Shown here: piece after piece, positions 12,148-25,551 of the stretch
How positions within the stretch are numbered: the first letter of the stretch is position 1
Layout: each line of letters opens with the position of its first letter
From: Dioscorea cayenensis subsp. rotundata
Taxonomy: Eukaryota; Streptophyta; Magnoliopsida; Dioscoreales; Dioscoreaceae
Reading direction: 5' to 3'
NCBI RefSeq assembly: GCF_009730915.1
Contig: NC_052489.1
Location: forward strand, 558,001 to 622,000
Length of the DNA: 64,000 nt
Translations under genes and position numbers: made by a program
Notes under the pieces: model-generated
What the model was told of the DNA's origin: nothing
Database searches by the model: none
What the model saw: only the letters and a program-made list of their open reading frames with translations

Positions 12148-14739
12148 TAATAAACGTTTTAATTGTCGATAATATGGAAAATTACTGATCCAAATTAGGC
12201 ATAAAATCTCTGCGTTTTTACTCTTTTATATTAATACCATGGTTTGTGGGATATTGATCTCATACTAATCATATTCTCTCTCTTTATTTTTTATTTTTAA
12301 AATTTTACCCTCATAGAATTAAATAGTCATGGACTAATTTCCGATAACATACTTTTTATCTATCTTTACTAATTAAATAATAAATATAAAAAAAAGGGAA
12401 CAATTCCTCTTATCTCTCATCTCTTTTGAATTGATATATATAGATAAATATTTAAATAATAAGAAACACAGAGAATTATAATTTGTGTCAGCAATTGCAG
12501 TGCTGACTATTGACCCTTGTAATTGGTGACCAACAACACCTCCTTTCCCTGTTTCTCATTGGCTCTCCCATTTTTCATAATATTTTAATTATATATATAA
12601 TTGTCACAAAAGTGATTATTAATTTAATTTTGAGGATTACTCCAACGAAGTAACTCTTATTTTACTTACTTTTAGAGACTCAAATCTCAATGTTCATATA
12701 GATCAAACAAAACACTTTCTCCATAATATTAATATTAATAATAATATCTGTCTAACATGAAGAGTGATTATAATTAATTAATTTATGTTTCATGGTGTGG
12801 TCCAGGTTAATAATAATAATAATTTGTATTTTTCTAGTAATCTATATATAATTAACTAAGATTAACATGGGAATCAATTCAAAAAGCCTGATTGATGACA
12901 CTAATATTCTCTTATCTTTTCATTCTCTCAAATTCTCAATCAATATGAAAAAACAGAAATCAGACAAAAAAAATATATAAATATATATATATCATGCACT
13001 AAGATTCTTACTTTCTTCATTTAACCAAACATGAATCAAATTTTTACTTTATCTCTAATTATTCAAAGTTTCATGAACTTGATTGTTTCAATTGTCTTGC
13101 TCACACTTCACATTTATTTATTGATTATTTAAAGAAGAAAGATCAAACAACTTTGTTAGGTTGACATCATCAATATGATTAATAATGTCACATAAATTAA
13201 ATAATATGATTTATCCACTGTTTTTTGTTCTTAGTACTCTTAGTCATTTGAAGACTAGTTTTAACATATTCCCAATGGACAAGATACTTAATATTTCTCT
13301 CACAAACTATGTCAAATCCAAGAAAGACTCCATGTGACATGGGCACCCCCTTTCATGTCCAAAACTCTCTCTTATCTTTTTCTTTATATATATATATATA
13401 TATATCAAGTTAAATGTATTTATATAATTATTATAGTGATGGAGACCAAGATGAAAAGAGAGAGAGATATATGGAATATGTTTCCTTGCATTGTGATATA
13501 CATTGAACCTTTCTTCTTTGGAGCACATGGAAGTGGATATATATGCACAGTCACAGATAGATGGATAGAGAAGAAGAACTGTAATAATGTTTCATTAATC
13601 TAATTGATTTAATTTTTATTTTATTTTATTTTTTATTTTTGTGTTTTGATAAAGAGGGTAAATTACTTAACTCAACTAATGATGTAAAAAAAAAAAAATG
13701 ATTTTTCGTTCTCTTATTTTATTTCGTGAGTAAAAGATTTACTATCTTAATTTTTATGATGTGAAATTTGTTGGTGTTTATTCCAATTGGCGATAGAAAT
13801 AATATAAGTATAAATTTAAAAATATTTTTTTTGTGATTTTTATTTTTATCTATGTTTAAAATATTTTAGGTAGGCGCTTTTCTCTTTTTTTTTATAATAT
13901 ATATATATATAAGTAATTTTTTATTTTTCTTTTTATTAGTTTCAAACTTTCAATTTTTAAAGTATTTGATATTTTGAGGAACTAACATCTAAAACTTAAG
14001 AGTTTATGAAACATTATTTTTTCAAAATATAGATTAAAAGTATATCCTAAGACTTATAAAATGGTGTAATTAATAGATATTTAGATTATTTAAGTAAGAG
14101 GTATTGAGTTTAAAGTTTTGTATATATAACAAACTTTCATTATAACAGATTAATTTTTTTTTATAATGTTTTTAGTAACTCAACTAAATAAATGATTGGT
14201 AAAACGTAAAATATGTGCCCACACACTAATTAAAAAATTTTGTAATTTATTATTTTTTCTCTCTGTATATAGATATATTCTAACAAATATAGACAAATCA
14301 TGATAGTGGATATATACAAGTTTTGCAATGTTTATGTCCTAATTCTATGTAATTTGACATTCAAACTTATGACTTAACATTGTATAAATATTTTATATAA
14401 AAGATCCGATGTTATGTTAGTAGATAATATGGTCACCGGCCATTCTTTCGTTCAATGGGTTAAACCATTCATATGTAAAAAGTAATTTATTATATACATA
14501 CTGTCTCTATTTACCCCAACCCAACCATATGGAACTATATATATTTATATGATATAATATTAACAGTGATTTGAACAGGATGATGCAATGTATGTACACA
14601 TGATGAATTGAAGGACATTCATATAACATATGGTCCATAATACACTGCATATCCTTTGTCCTCATTGGGCAAAGATATGAACCTCTAAATCACAAGTCAT
14701 ATCACTCACCTCTACTCAAACTCTCTCTCATATATATAA

Positions 14740-14778
<39 letters not shown>

Positions 14779-16575
14779 TGTGACACTACTTACATTATAC
14801 TTTGCCAACTCTCAAAAGATTCCTCTCACCATTAACTAACAATGTCAGAGTTCACACTGCCGTTCAAACCCTCTTTTCATTGCACTCACATTTCTTACTA
14901 TCATGATGTCCAAGAAAGGCCACTAGTTTAATTTTTATATTATTATTCATAGATATATATATAACTCTCTAAGTACCCTCTATATGTATATTTATGTTTT
15001 TTAAACATTTAATGACAGTAGTTAGATCATTTTAACTATTATTTATATGAAGAATTATGTAAATTTACTATAGATGACTAGTCTTAAATTTTTAGTTTAA
15101 AAATGCCTTTATGTTCTTTTATATAAACACACAAACAAACATAATTATTAAATTGTCATTTTATACAACGTATATATATGTCACCTTCCCTTGGATTTTA
15201 AGATCTTATTAATAGTAACCCTTGGACATTGTGAAGAAAAAAAAACATAATAAAGTACATAAAGTTTTGTTTTATATTATGAGGAATAATAATAATGTAC
15301 TTTGTCCTTTTATTATATTACATCACATCCTTGTACTATTAATTAAAGATAAAAAAAGAGAAGTGCAAAATGGTTAATAATTACTTCATTTACTAATTAT
15401 TAACCTCAGAGTTAATTACTTCCCTGTCATTCAAATAATAAAAAAATTAAGTAGATGTTTTAATGATAATTAAAACCTATAGCCCAACTGTATACCATGT
15501 TAGTCTAAAGACTCTAAACAAATAGGTTAGCATAGAGGTATAAGTGGTCCGTGTGGGAATATATATAATAAACCATGCATATCATGTTATTCTATTGCAA
15601 TAACTTAAAAATATATATTTATATAAATATATAAAAATAGTTTATGAAAGGAGAGTACAAACAAGGGAATGTGAGAGAGAGGTGTGAAAGATCTAAGGAA
15701 TATTGTGAACAGTAAAGTGAGAGAGAGAGTATGACTAGTGGAGACAAGTTGGGAAATGAGCTTGAGCTTTTGAGTGGCATCCATGTTCACCTTACTGAAC
15801 CATTGGGACTAGTGACAACCTCTCCCTTTCTTTTTAACCACTTTTTATAATGTAATATAATATTATCATAAATATATATCATATTAAATTATTTATTTCA
15901 TCATAAACTAAAAAATAATCTAATAAACTCACACCCTATTCATTTTTTTTTGTTATTAATTAAAAGAGTTATATTTCAAATCCAATCCATAATTTCAATT
16001 GGTATAAATAGATTGAAATATTAACTATTTATGAATATTAATCAAAAAATTATTTTAACAATATTAACTATTTATGTTATGTAATATTTTTCTCGCTCAC
16101 AATTATTTTTTTTTTAAAAAAAAAAAGATTTTCGTCCACTTCTTTGGCTTCATGATATTTTCAAAGAAACGAATGGACCTAGTGCGAATAATTAGATGCC
16201 CATATCTTGAATATTCTTTTCATTTCATTGTAGGTGATAAACTAATTATGGAAGTATAGTGATATATAGTGATGAATATTAATTATTGGTGTTTATTTAT
16301 TTATTTAAAACCAAATTTTTTTAAAAAAAAAGGTGGGCAGCCATGCACGTTGAGGACTGAATGTGTGCATGTGGGTGGTGGAAGAGAAAAAGGTCTGAAA
16401 AAAAACAAAGGCAAATGGACTTTCACTGGTTTAATTCATTCAAAGGATTCAAAGGAATAGTTTTGAACTTTTTAAAGAGTGTGGAGCTCAAGGCACACTG
16501 TCTTACACCTTCATCTTCGTCACAACTCATCATATGGATCATGTACATACACGTGGTTCTCTGTGCTCTCTAAAA

Positions 16576-16596
16576 TTAGGGTTAGGGTTAGGGTTT
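16576..16596 (+). repeat. Short telomere-like block, TTAGGG units
   Basis: Three TTAGGG units followed by TTT, G-rich strand on plus. The unit is the six-base type, not the usual plant TTTAGGG. Confidence 0.85.
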
Positions 16597-18620
16597 GGTT
16601 TTTGTTTTTGTCTTTTTTTTAAAAATAAATTTGTTGATGTGATTTTTGTTGTTGGTGTGTATACAATCTCAAGTTTTTTTTTTTTATGGAAAAAATTTAT
16701 TTAGCACCCCTTTTAAAATTATTGTTTGTTGTGAAATCTAAATGTAAATGCTTATTGCTATTTAGTTAATGTATTATGTCCTTCATAGAGGCTCAATTTA
16801 TCTGTTCGAAGGTTAACAATAATATCTTTTCTCCATATGATTTTAATATTTTCTCTTGTTTTAATATTCGAAGTAACAGAGATAACTTTGGTATGTATTT
16901 TAATTCTATTCATCTTTTTTTTTGTTTACTTAATTATAAACAGACATACATATAGACATACATATATCATGGACATATATTTTGAGTTACATAATCATGC
17001 TTAGGACAAATTAAAGTATATCATGAATACATCATGCTTATATTTATTCTCATGCATGGATTATTAGGTTTTCAATATTGTTTTTATGTTGAAAATTTTC
17101 ATATATTATTTTTTTAAAACTTACTAGATTACAGTTAAAAACCAACTTCATAGTTCATAATTCTCCTAAACAAATTTATTTACTTTATCTTTTTTTCCTT
17201 AAATTTTTTTTGATTTTTGTATTAAAAATGAATATCCGTAGCAAGTTTTAAAAAAAGTATATAAATAAATATGTATATTTTTGTTAACTAATCGAATTGA
17301 ATTTTTATGTAAGTAAACTTGATTGACTCGAATAATTACTGCAACAAAAGAGTTAGTATTTCGTTTGAAATTGAGAGTTTGAATGAGTGATTTGTCCATA
17401 TTTCTTAAAAAAAAAAAAAAATCATTGTGGCGGGACAAAACCCAATTAATTAAGTCCTAATCATTGCAAACCCCTAATTAATTAAAACTGTTACAATGGA
17501 TAAACCTGGACCCTAAATGAAGATGTTAAGTGTAGCTTTTGTGGCCAATTATTGCAAGGACAACATGTCACTATGTGGAAGAGCTGTCTCTGCCCATGGG
17601 CTCCACTTTGTAAGCTTCTCATTAGGTTGCTTTAGAACCCACAAAAATAAATATATATAAATAAATAAAATTGGTTCATTAGCATTTATATTTCTTATAA
17701 CTTCAAGAAATTATCATTTTTCATAAAAAGAATAAAATTACACATACAACCTTGTAAAAAATCATACTGACTGCATGGATTTTTAATTTGTATATATAAT
17801 AATGAATCAAACTTAGTTATACATTAGAATGTCACGTATGAATAATAATAATAATAATATGTGTATGCATGGTGTAAATTTGACCCAACAAAACAAAACT
17901 CTCAATTGACCTAACAAAGCAAAGGACCACAAAAATGGATGGATATAAAAGGGCAATCAAAAGGTCAATGGAATATGATCCAAAAATATTATTTACTTGG
18001 TTTACAATGGAAAGATCCAAATTAGAGAGATGTCACATGTTTTTATAAATTTAGGCTATGCATGTGATGTTTATAACACTTCATTATTTTTTATCTGTCA
18101 AATATTATGCTAAATGGATTATCTATCAAGATATTTTAGTTGTAAAGATAGAATGATAAACCTACCATAAGTAAAAGGTAGTGATTAATTAATATAAACA
18201 TAGAGCATGCAAAGAAAGAAATAAGATTTTATAAGAACAATCACAAAGTAAATGCGTTGAAAGAAACAAAGTTGACAACAAAGAGCAAAAGTAAAAAAAA
18301 AAATCAGAAATATTTATCCAAGTGTCAAATGATGACTTCACATATGAAAGAAGGGAAAAAGAGAGAATCAAAGCAACATACAAAGTGATCTTTTCCTTCA
18401 TAAATGTGTATTGATGGGAGACAAAGAAAGCAAACAAATAAGTAAAAGATAAAAGAAGATGAGTTTTCATGACGCCATTCTTGATTCCCTTCATAAAAAC
18501 ATTCAAACCTAACCTTCTCTCCTTCCCCACAGGGCCACACCCCTCTCTCTCTGCCTAAACAAGTAAGGAAGAGTACTTGCTAGATAGTATATTAATATAT
18601 ATATATACACACACAGCATG

Positions 18621-18649
18621 CCCTAACCCTAACCCTAACCCTAACCCTA
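18621..18649 (-). repeat. Short telomere-like block, CCCTAA units
   Basis: Almost five perfect CCCTAA units, C-rich strand on plus, about 15 bp after a TATA/(AC)n stretch. The arrangement resembles telo-boxes near a transcription start, but no gene is visible downstream. Confidence 0.9.
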
Positions 18650-19041
18650 GCTAGCACCCTTTTCCAAAGCTCTGGATTTGCAGTACTGCTTGCATGGCAT
18701 CAGCAAATCAGAGCAGGAGGACACTGAGACTCAGAGCTAAAGATATTAATGGAAGAAGGTTAGAAAGTCCAAGTTAAAGAGATTGCAAGATGACAACAAG
18801 ATGAAGATACCATACTACATGCATGCAGCTGTAATATATATATATATAAATATATTTATTGTAGTAATAAATAGTACGTAGGTATGTGTAAGAAGTATTG
18901 CTGACACTCTCATGAAAGATTTCTAAGGACCATGATCACTCATTCACTGACTCTATCTTAGACTCTATCCTTTACTTCCTACTTCCTAGTTCCTACCTAG
19001 ATATATATATATATATATATATAAATACATAGACAGTGAGA

Positions 19042-19056
19042 TTAGGGTTAGGGTTT
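19042..19056 (+). repeat. Short telomere-like block, TTAGGG units
   Basis: Two TTAGGG units in G-strand orientation. They face the C-rich block at 19211 and could pair with it. Confidence 0.8.
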
Positions 19057-19210
19057 TGAAGTGGATGTGGGTCAGGGTGGTGGTCAGAAGTGTGTGCAAA
19101 GATGAAAGACATGATCCAGGTCTTATGTGTCTCAGCAGTGAGTCAGTCACCACCACTAACTTATATGACCGGATCCTTTCAGCACTACTGCATCTACCAG
19201 CATAAAACCG

Positions 19211-19234
19211 TAACCCTAACCCTAACCCTAAACC
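19211..19234 (-). repeat. Short telomere-like block, CCCTAA units
   Basis: Three CCCTAA units then a seven-base CCCTAAA form, C-rich strand on plus. Confidence 0.85.
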
Positions 19235-19565
19235 TTAACTTATGTTGAAAATCACTAGGGAAATGAACAACATAAACAGTTAAAACAACACGGCATAGCA
19301 TATATATATATTATAAAGAAATGGGCAGGTGGAAGCCTTGGCTCATGGGATGTTTGATAATGAGTCATGTCTCATGTCACATCCTTGTGTTATTTATTAG
19401 GTCTCTCTCTTGGGTGTAACTTATATCATGCATGCTCTGACATGTACCTCTCCCTCATGCAACCAAATTTCCATGTTAGCTTGGGTCCATTTACTTTTTA
19501 TTCTTCCCTTCCTAACTTTTAATTTTTATTTATTTTTATTATCTTTTTTAATAAAATAAATATTT

Positions 19566-19740
19566 ATGTAAGGGTGTGATAACCGGGCGGTGACTAAGGA
19601 AGGGTAACCGAAGCGAGAAGGGCGGGCGTTGGAGGGGTCGTCGCTTTCGGGGATCACGAGAGGGCGGTCATTGGACACCGGATCTCGTGCCTCGCGTGAC
19701 ATCCAGAGTTGTTACTGGGTATTTGCAACCTCGTTTCTTG
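19566..19740. other. Isolated GC-rich island of unknown origin
   Basis: About 170 bp rich in CpG and GGGCGG-like motifs lies in DNA that is otherwise strongly AT-rich. It contains a perfect 7-nt inverted repeat, CACGAGA and TCTCGTG, about 23 nt apart. No frame reads as a recognisable protein. It starts TGTGATAACC, so it might be a fragment of an LTR element or other transposon; this is a guess. Confidence 0.4.
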
Positions 19741-20635
19741 GAAAATTTATCATTTAACCCTCGCATTTCTATATTTTTCCCTACTATCAATACACATACA
19801 TATATTGTAGTAGTAGTAGTAGTAGTAGTAATTATAGGTTTTTTTTTTTTTTTTAACTAGTTTTGGTGGTACACCCTTTAAATAGAAAACTACTTTAAAT
19901 CATCAATGCAACTTAACAAATATATTACTTTTTTAATTCTGAGTTTTTTACATTCATTTTCAAGTAAGTGACTTGAAAATTTTGAATTCTAATCAATCAA
20001 ATAATGGGATCACGCAAAAGTACAAAGATTAGCCAGGGTTCAAATTCTTCACAGTTTATACACTATAAATTTGGATTAAATATTATTTATTAATTATGTT
20101 CACAACCTCGATGTAAATCTCTTATAAAAAAAAATCAGTAGTTTATTTTTTATTTATAAATCATATAATATGCGATAAATTAAGACCCTTCACAAGAGTT
20201 GCTTCAACAAGTGCTCCAACTTACTTGGGTGTTTCCAAAACTCTTATCTTCACTTTTAACTAATAATAAATGTATAAAATTTCGATGTAAAATATAAATT
20301 CAATGATATTATCCAAAATTTGTATTATTTTTTTAATATTATACAAATTTATAAATAATAATTATATATATATATATATATAAAAGAATTAAAAAAGGGT
20401 TCATACCTTGAAATTAAGAGGACAGTCTCGGTTTAGTTGTGGTCAAACCGCCTTTCAGAGCTCGAACCCCGAAAACGCACCCATCGTAATAAGCTACATT
20501 ATCAAGGGTATTAAAGTCATTTCATAATAACACCGCTTTAAAACAAGGCCCTCTCAATGAACTACTCCATAAAGGAGGAAAAAGCTCGAGATTTGCAAGA
20601 CAAGCGAGAAGAGTTGGAGCTCACCGCCGGAAACG

Positions 20636-23093
20636 ATGGCGCCGCTCACCGCCCGGCCGATCTCCGGCGAGTCTAATCTCGAGAGGGAAATCGAGAAGCA
20701 GATGGGATGCATGGCTGGGTTTCTCCAGCTCTTCGATCGTCCCCAGATCATCTCGGCGAAGCGTCTCTACTCTCCCAAACGCCTCACTGTAACCTATCCT
20801 GAGAAACGAATCGAGATTCATGGTGGTTTTGTAGATCTCGATGGCGTTTCTAACCTCTTTGGTATTTGTTTGTTGTTTGTAGGCTGCGGGGTCGACCTCG
20901 CCGTCAGAGCAATCGGATGCATCGGTGGTCTCATTCGCCAGGGAGGGCTCGCCGGATCAATACCCATCGTCACCTGTGGAGACGCCGGGGAGGACAGTGA
21001 CGCCGCTGCCTCTCCCAGTCTTTGATTTCAAGGAAGGGCTACGGAGTTCATGGAAGCTTCGAGAAGCCCCACGGCTCTCGCTGGATAGCCGTGCCGTCGT
21101 CGACAACAAAGGAAAGCTTCGTCCCAGGGACATACGCACCGTCCCGGCGGCGAAGGCTGCCGAAGAGGACAACGACCGCCAACGACGCTCACCTAGTGTT
21201 ATCGTCAGGCTAATGGGCCTCGAAACCCTCCCCGGCGCTGAACCGCCGAAGAATGCGGAACTCCGGCGATCCTCCTCGGAGTCAAGGGTTCCTAGGGATC
21301 TCCCTCACTGGGGGGTTGTACATCCGGATCCGGCGCGTGCCGTCGAGGAGTTGTATTGCTCGCGGGTGGCGGACCCTGTGGAGTATCGGAAACCGGAACC
21401 CAATCCGCGCAACCCGGTACCGTCTCTTCAGAGGAAGAGCTTCTTCGAGGCTCGAGACTACTTCCCGGAGCCGAAGAACGGCGGAGCCGGATTCCTCTAT
21501 GGCGAGATCGAGAAGCGTTTACGGATGCGTGGGATCGACGAGCCCGCTAAGGATCTAGAGACTTTGAAGCAGATCCTCGAGGCTCTCCAACTCAAAGGTC
21601 TTCTGCATTCCAGGCCCTCCGCTGCTCAACCGATCAATGGCCGCTACAACGTCATCTACGATCCCCCCGCTTCCCGATCTGCCGGGGAGTCTCTCATCAT
21701 CGCCGGGAAGGCCACTTCGAGGTCATCGCCTGGGCGGAGACCTGGATCCTCGTCTCCACCCGTTGCTCCTAGATCGGGTTCCACAAGACGGAATGTCATC
21801 CCGGAACCATTGCCGCCATCAAGAACACGACGGGAGCGGAGCCCGAGGTCGCCGGATCTCAGAACCCCGACTCCGCCGGCGAGACGACGACCCATGAACA
21901 CGGATACGGATAAGAAGATCCCGCAGCAGCGGAGGATCTCAGCCGCTCATTCTCCTCGACCGAGTCCTAAGCGAGTTGGCCATGATCCACTCGCCGTTCC
22001 ATCTCCGAGGAACCGGCGTTTGTCGCCGGAGTTATTCCACAAGGAACGTGTATACTTACCCGCGGAGGACGATACCTCCACCGAGAGCAGCAGTTTGAGT
22101 TCGTCATCTCATTACGATTTCGAGGTCCGTTATTTCGCGAAAACGAATTTTATTGTTGTCCGGAACTAGTACTTTTATTTTATTAAAAAATTAAAATATG
22201 ATTTTTATTTTTTGGTTTATTAGAGAACGAGAACGGACGGGAGAAGTCTACTGGAGCGTTGCGACAGGCTACTTCATAGCATTGCCGCGATAACTTCCTC
22301 CGCGGAGCAGGTTACCGCTGTGGACCCACAACCGAGTCCCGTGTCAGTCCTCGACTCGGCGTCGTTTCTCGGTGATGAGTGTTCTCCCTCGCCGGTTCTT
22401 AAGCGGTCCCTCGTCTTCAAAGGTATCTTGCCTCATCTTGTAAAATGACGATAATGGCCCTCTGCTGTTTAGTGTTTTCTCAGTGGCTGATTTGTCCTTT
22501 CAGAGCAATTAACGGAATGGGAGGATGATACGGAGTGGAATCTTGCGATCTCCACCGTTCGATCTGAGCTCGTTGATGGGCTCGATATCGACGGTCAGGA
22601 TTTCGATTACGTTTCGGAAGTCATCCGAACGTCGGAACGGCATCATGATGCGGACGTTTTCTTGATGCTCGAGAAGCGGCTTCCGGAGATTGACGATGGG
22701 GATGGGGACCGGTTCCATCGACGTCTGCTGTTCGATACTGTGGCTGAGATCATCGATCGCAAGAAACACGTGTCGTCATCTACGGAACCGATTGCGAGAA
22801 CGAGATCCGTTGGCCTGTTGCGGTACGTATGGTCGGAGCTACAGCGGCTGAAGGCGGAACCACAAGTGGACGATCTGAATGTTGCCACGTGTAGCGTTAT
22901 AAGGAAAGACATGGTTGGGGACCACTTGTGGGGTGAAGCAATGGGGGAGATCTCAGAGGAGGTGCTCCAGATCGAACGGCTCATGTTCAAGGATCTCATC
23001 GCGGAAACAATAGGAGAGTTGGCTGACGTGGTGGCCAGTTCCCGGCCTAGCGCTGACGTGCTGGTGGCGCCACGTAGGAAGCTCGTATTTTGA
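20636..23093 (+). CDS. LONGIFOLIA/TRM-family protein (four exons, 727 aa)
   Basis: Exons are 20636-20788, 20883-22124, 22224-22422 and 22504-23093, all GT-AG, giving 2184 nt. The N-terminus (residues about 15-50: LEREIEKQMGCMAGFLQLFD, then KRLYSPKRL) and the motif VIVRLMGLETLP (about 157-168) match the DUF3741-type region of LONGIFOLIA proteins. The last ~195 residues, from exon 4, have the acidic, helical DUF4378-like pattern and end RRKLVF. The middle is proline-, serine- and arginine-rich and probably disordered. LONGIFOLIA/TRM proteins bind microtubules through TON1-recruiting motifs and promote longitudinal organ growth; that role is taken from the family. Exon 2 is markedly GC-rich compared with the surrounding DNA. 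It is convergent with the epimerase gene, with about 580 bp between stop codons. Confidence 0.92.
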
Positions 23094-23672
23094 ATCTCCC
23101 TCGCATACGTGTTTTATTTATGAGGGAAAAAAGGACACGTGGAGGGAAAGTGATGGTTGTGATGCATGCACATGGTGGGGCCCTTGATGGCGATGACTGT
23201 TTTTGAGTTATAGAAAAGTCAAGCGTAGTGTTTAGTATATGCATCTTTGTTCTATGTATGTGTATGTGTATTGTATTGTATTTGTATTGGCGGATCAGGT
23301 CTGGTTTGTTGTGTGGCTTTTAGTTGGTGACTAGAGAATCAGGTCTGGTCTTTAAGGTTGCCATAGATATGTGCATTCATTCCTAAATGTTTATTTATTA
23401 TGGGCATAACTGCTGAGGAAGAGGAGAAAAACCTTGGTCTTATTTTCCAAATTATTTTTGGATTGAGTTCTTGATCAGGAACGAAATTTAAAAAGTTTTT
23501 CAATGTAACTTGGGTGGTACTTTCTGTTAAAAGAACAGCATTACTGTAAATATCATGGGCTAGAATTTAGTGGGAGGGAGGGGAGAGATAACATACTTCT
23601 TATTAAGTTCTGGTCCTTATTATACAAAGCAAATGTAGCAGAGTTTAAAAAAAAAAAAAACAAAGAAAGATA

Positions 23673-25551
23673 CTACTCTTTACCATCTGCGGCACGGAGT
23701 GAGCCGAGCTGCACCGGAGCTTGAGTTCCGACAACCTTGGATGAACCATAGACAGACAGATCAACACCCTGAGATTTCTCCTTCTCAATTTGTTCCTTGA
23801 TCCAGAAATATGTGATCCTCAGTCCATCCTACAGACATTGTCAAAACTTAGTAATCATGAAAACAGCAAATGCTTGCTCTCAACTTCAGAATCTTAACTC
23901 AATGATACCATACCTTAAGTCTCATTGTTGGTGCCCAGCCAAGCTTCTCTTTGATCAGTGTGTTATCAGAGTTGCGACCGCGAACTCCTTCTGGGCCGGG
24001 AATGTGATGAATGGGGAGTTTCTTATCCTCAAAGCCGAGTACCATTTCCGCCATCTCATTCATGCTCACCATCTCATCACTTCCAATGTTCACTGGTTCG
24101 CGAAAGTCTGATTTTGTCAATCTATAAAGGAAAACAAGCTTTGTTATTCACATATCATATTAAACGGTCGGGCTATATATTACGTCGTACCTCAGTACAC
24201 CTTCAACACATTCATCGATGAAAGTGAAAGACCGAGTTTGCAGTCCATCTCCCCACATTTCAAACTTATCAGTAGAAGTGATAGCCTTTCTACAAAATGC
24301 AGCCGGGGCCTTTTCCCTCCCGCCTGTATAATAAATCATTCACGAGTAATTAAGGGCTCTTCTTGATAATCATATGTATAGACTTGATTAATGCACTCGG
24401 AGATTACCTTTCCATGTTCCGAAGGGACCATATATATTATGGAAGCGGCCGATGCGGCATTCAATGCCAAAGTCTTTGGTGTAGTGCTTGCACAATTCTT
24501 CAGTTGCGAGCTTCTCCAATCCATAAGCATCTTGAGGCTACAGAAGAAAACAATGTGTAACATTCACTAGTTTCTAAACCGAAACTTGCTGTTGTTTTAG
24601 ACTTGACATTATTACCTCTGCTGGCCAAGCGTCGGACTCCTTTAAGCTCACATTGGTTTCCAATTGCTTGAACTCGGGATAGATGCACGCACTAGATGCG
24701 TAGAAGAACCTGATGACCCATTCAATAATATTTTTAAACCCGATGTCAACGAAGAAGACACGTGTTTTATCAGTTTGCATTTATAGAAAGAAAAGAGCAT
24801 GCTAACAAAAGCTGCAATACGATAAAAGTGCAAAGATAATGGAAACAGCAGAGTTCATGTTGTCACTTGCATGAAAATTAGCATAAAAAAAGTTCCAAGT
24901 TTTATATCATCGAGCACAGGGAATTATTACCAATCTTTCATACTTCCTGTGCCTTTAATTACAATTATGATCATACTTTCCATGCTTGTAAAAATTGTCA
25001 TTTAGAATTAGTGATTACACACAATCATCAATTCCAGATGGAAACATGCATCTTATGTTTTCTGATAATATAAAGAAAATGCAGTTAAGTATTTGGTTGT
25101 ATTTCTAAGGAAGATTTTATATAAATGTTGCAAACCTTTTGACTCCGCTGATCCTTGAAGCTTCAAGCATGTTGAAACTGATCATCGTATTGTTGTACAT
25201 GATCACGGAATGATTGGACTGGATGAAACCCATACCTCCCATATCGGCAGCAAGATTAAACACGTGGTCCACTCCTTGAGTAACTTTGAGGCAATTGTCC
25301 ATAACCCTGAGATCCACAAGGTGGAATTCGTGGCAGAACATATCTTCCGGCATGTGCTCATTCTTCTTCCAATCAGATGCAATAATATAGTGACCCTCGC
25401 TCTTCAAACGTCTGGCAATGTGGGAGGCGATGAATCCTCCGGCTCCTGTTATGGATATCCGAAGCTTCTCAGATGGCCAGTATGATTCTCGCTCCAAGTT
25501 CTCGTAAGTGTATTCTCCATAGAGACGCGCAGCAGTTTCACGACCATCCAT
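23673..25551 (-). CDS. GME: GDP-mannose 3,5-epimerase (six coding exons, 378 aa)
   Basis: Minus-strand coding exons are 25551-25136, 24709-24616, 24537-24408, 24323-24191, 24121-23914 and 23828-23673, totalling 1137 nt with GT-AG junctions. The protein is an extended SDR: nucleotide-binding GAGGFIAS at residues 36-43, catalytic SSACIYP with C147, and YGLEK giving the Y175/K179 pair. The C-terminus GTQAPVQLGSLRAADGKE is typical of plant GME. The enzyme converts GDP-D-mannose to GDP-L-galactose (and GDP-L-gulose), feeding ascorbate synthesis and L-galactose for cell-wall polysaccharides in the cytosol. No residue I checked is missing. The start is the first ATG after a GCAG acceptor; a second, out-of-frame ATG overlaps two bases further on. 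Confidence 0.97.

Larger units (their letters stand above)
10201..20550. other. Gene-poor AT-rich region
   Basis: I found no protein gene on either strand. ORFs of 60-113 codons here (for example 18189-18530 minus and 15605-15790 minus) have no domain, are often hydrophobic or low-complexity, and mostly start at non-ATG codons. The region is broken by moderately GC patches (about 12480-12580, 14640-14900, 17520-17640, 18620-18790) that could be conserved non-coding DNA or unspliced RNA genes. It also holds long (TA)n tracts, four telomere-like blocks and one GC-rich island, listed separately. Confidence 0.6.

Noticed and set aside
15605..15790. A 61-codon ORF on minus beginning MNMDATQKLKLISQ
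   Set aside because: It has no recognisable peptide-hormone motif and ends in low-complexity Ile/Tyr; it is not distinguishable from chance.
18189..18530. A 113-codon hydrophobic ORF on minus
   Set aside because: It begins at a non-ATG codon, is rich in Phe/Leu/Ser from AT-rich DNA, and shows no domain or splice context.
18621..18649. Telomere repeat as evidence of a chromosome end
   Set aside because: Only about five units, internal to the window, with normal DNA on both sides.
20040..20060. GGTTCAAATTC as a tRNA B box
   Set aside because: No matching A box or cloverleaf is visible around it.
21022..21901. ORFs of 60-100 codons in other frames of the LONGIFOLIA-like exon
   Set aside because: High GC content depletes stop codons; the spliced frame with LONGIFOLIA motifs explains the region.
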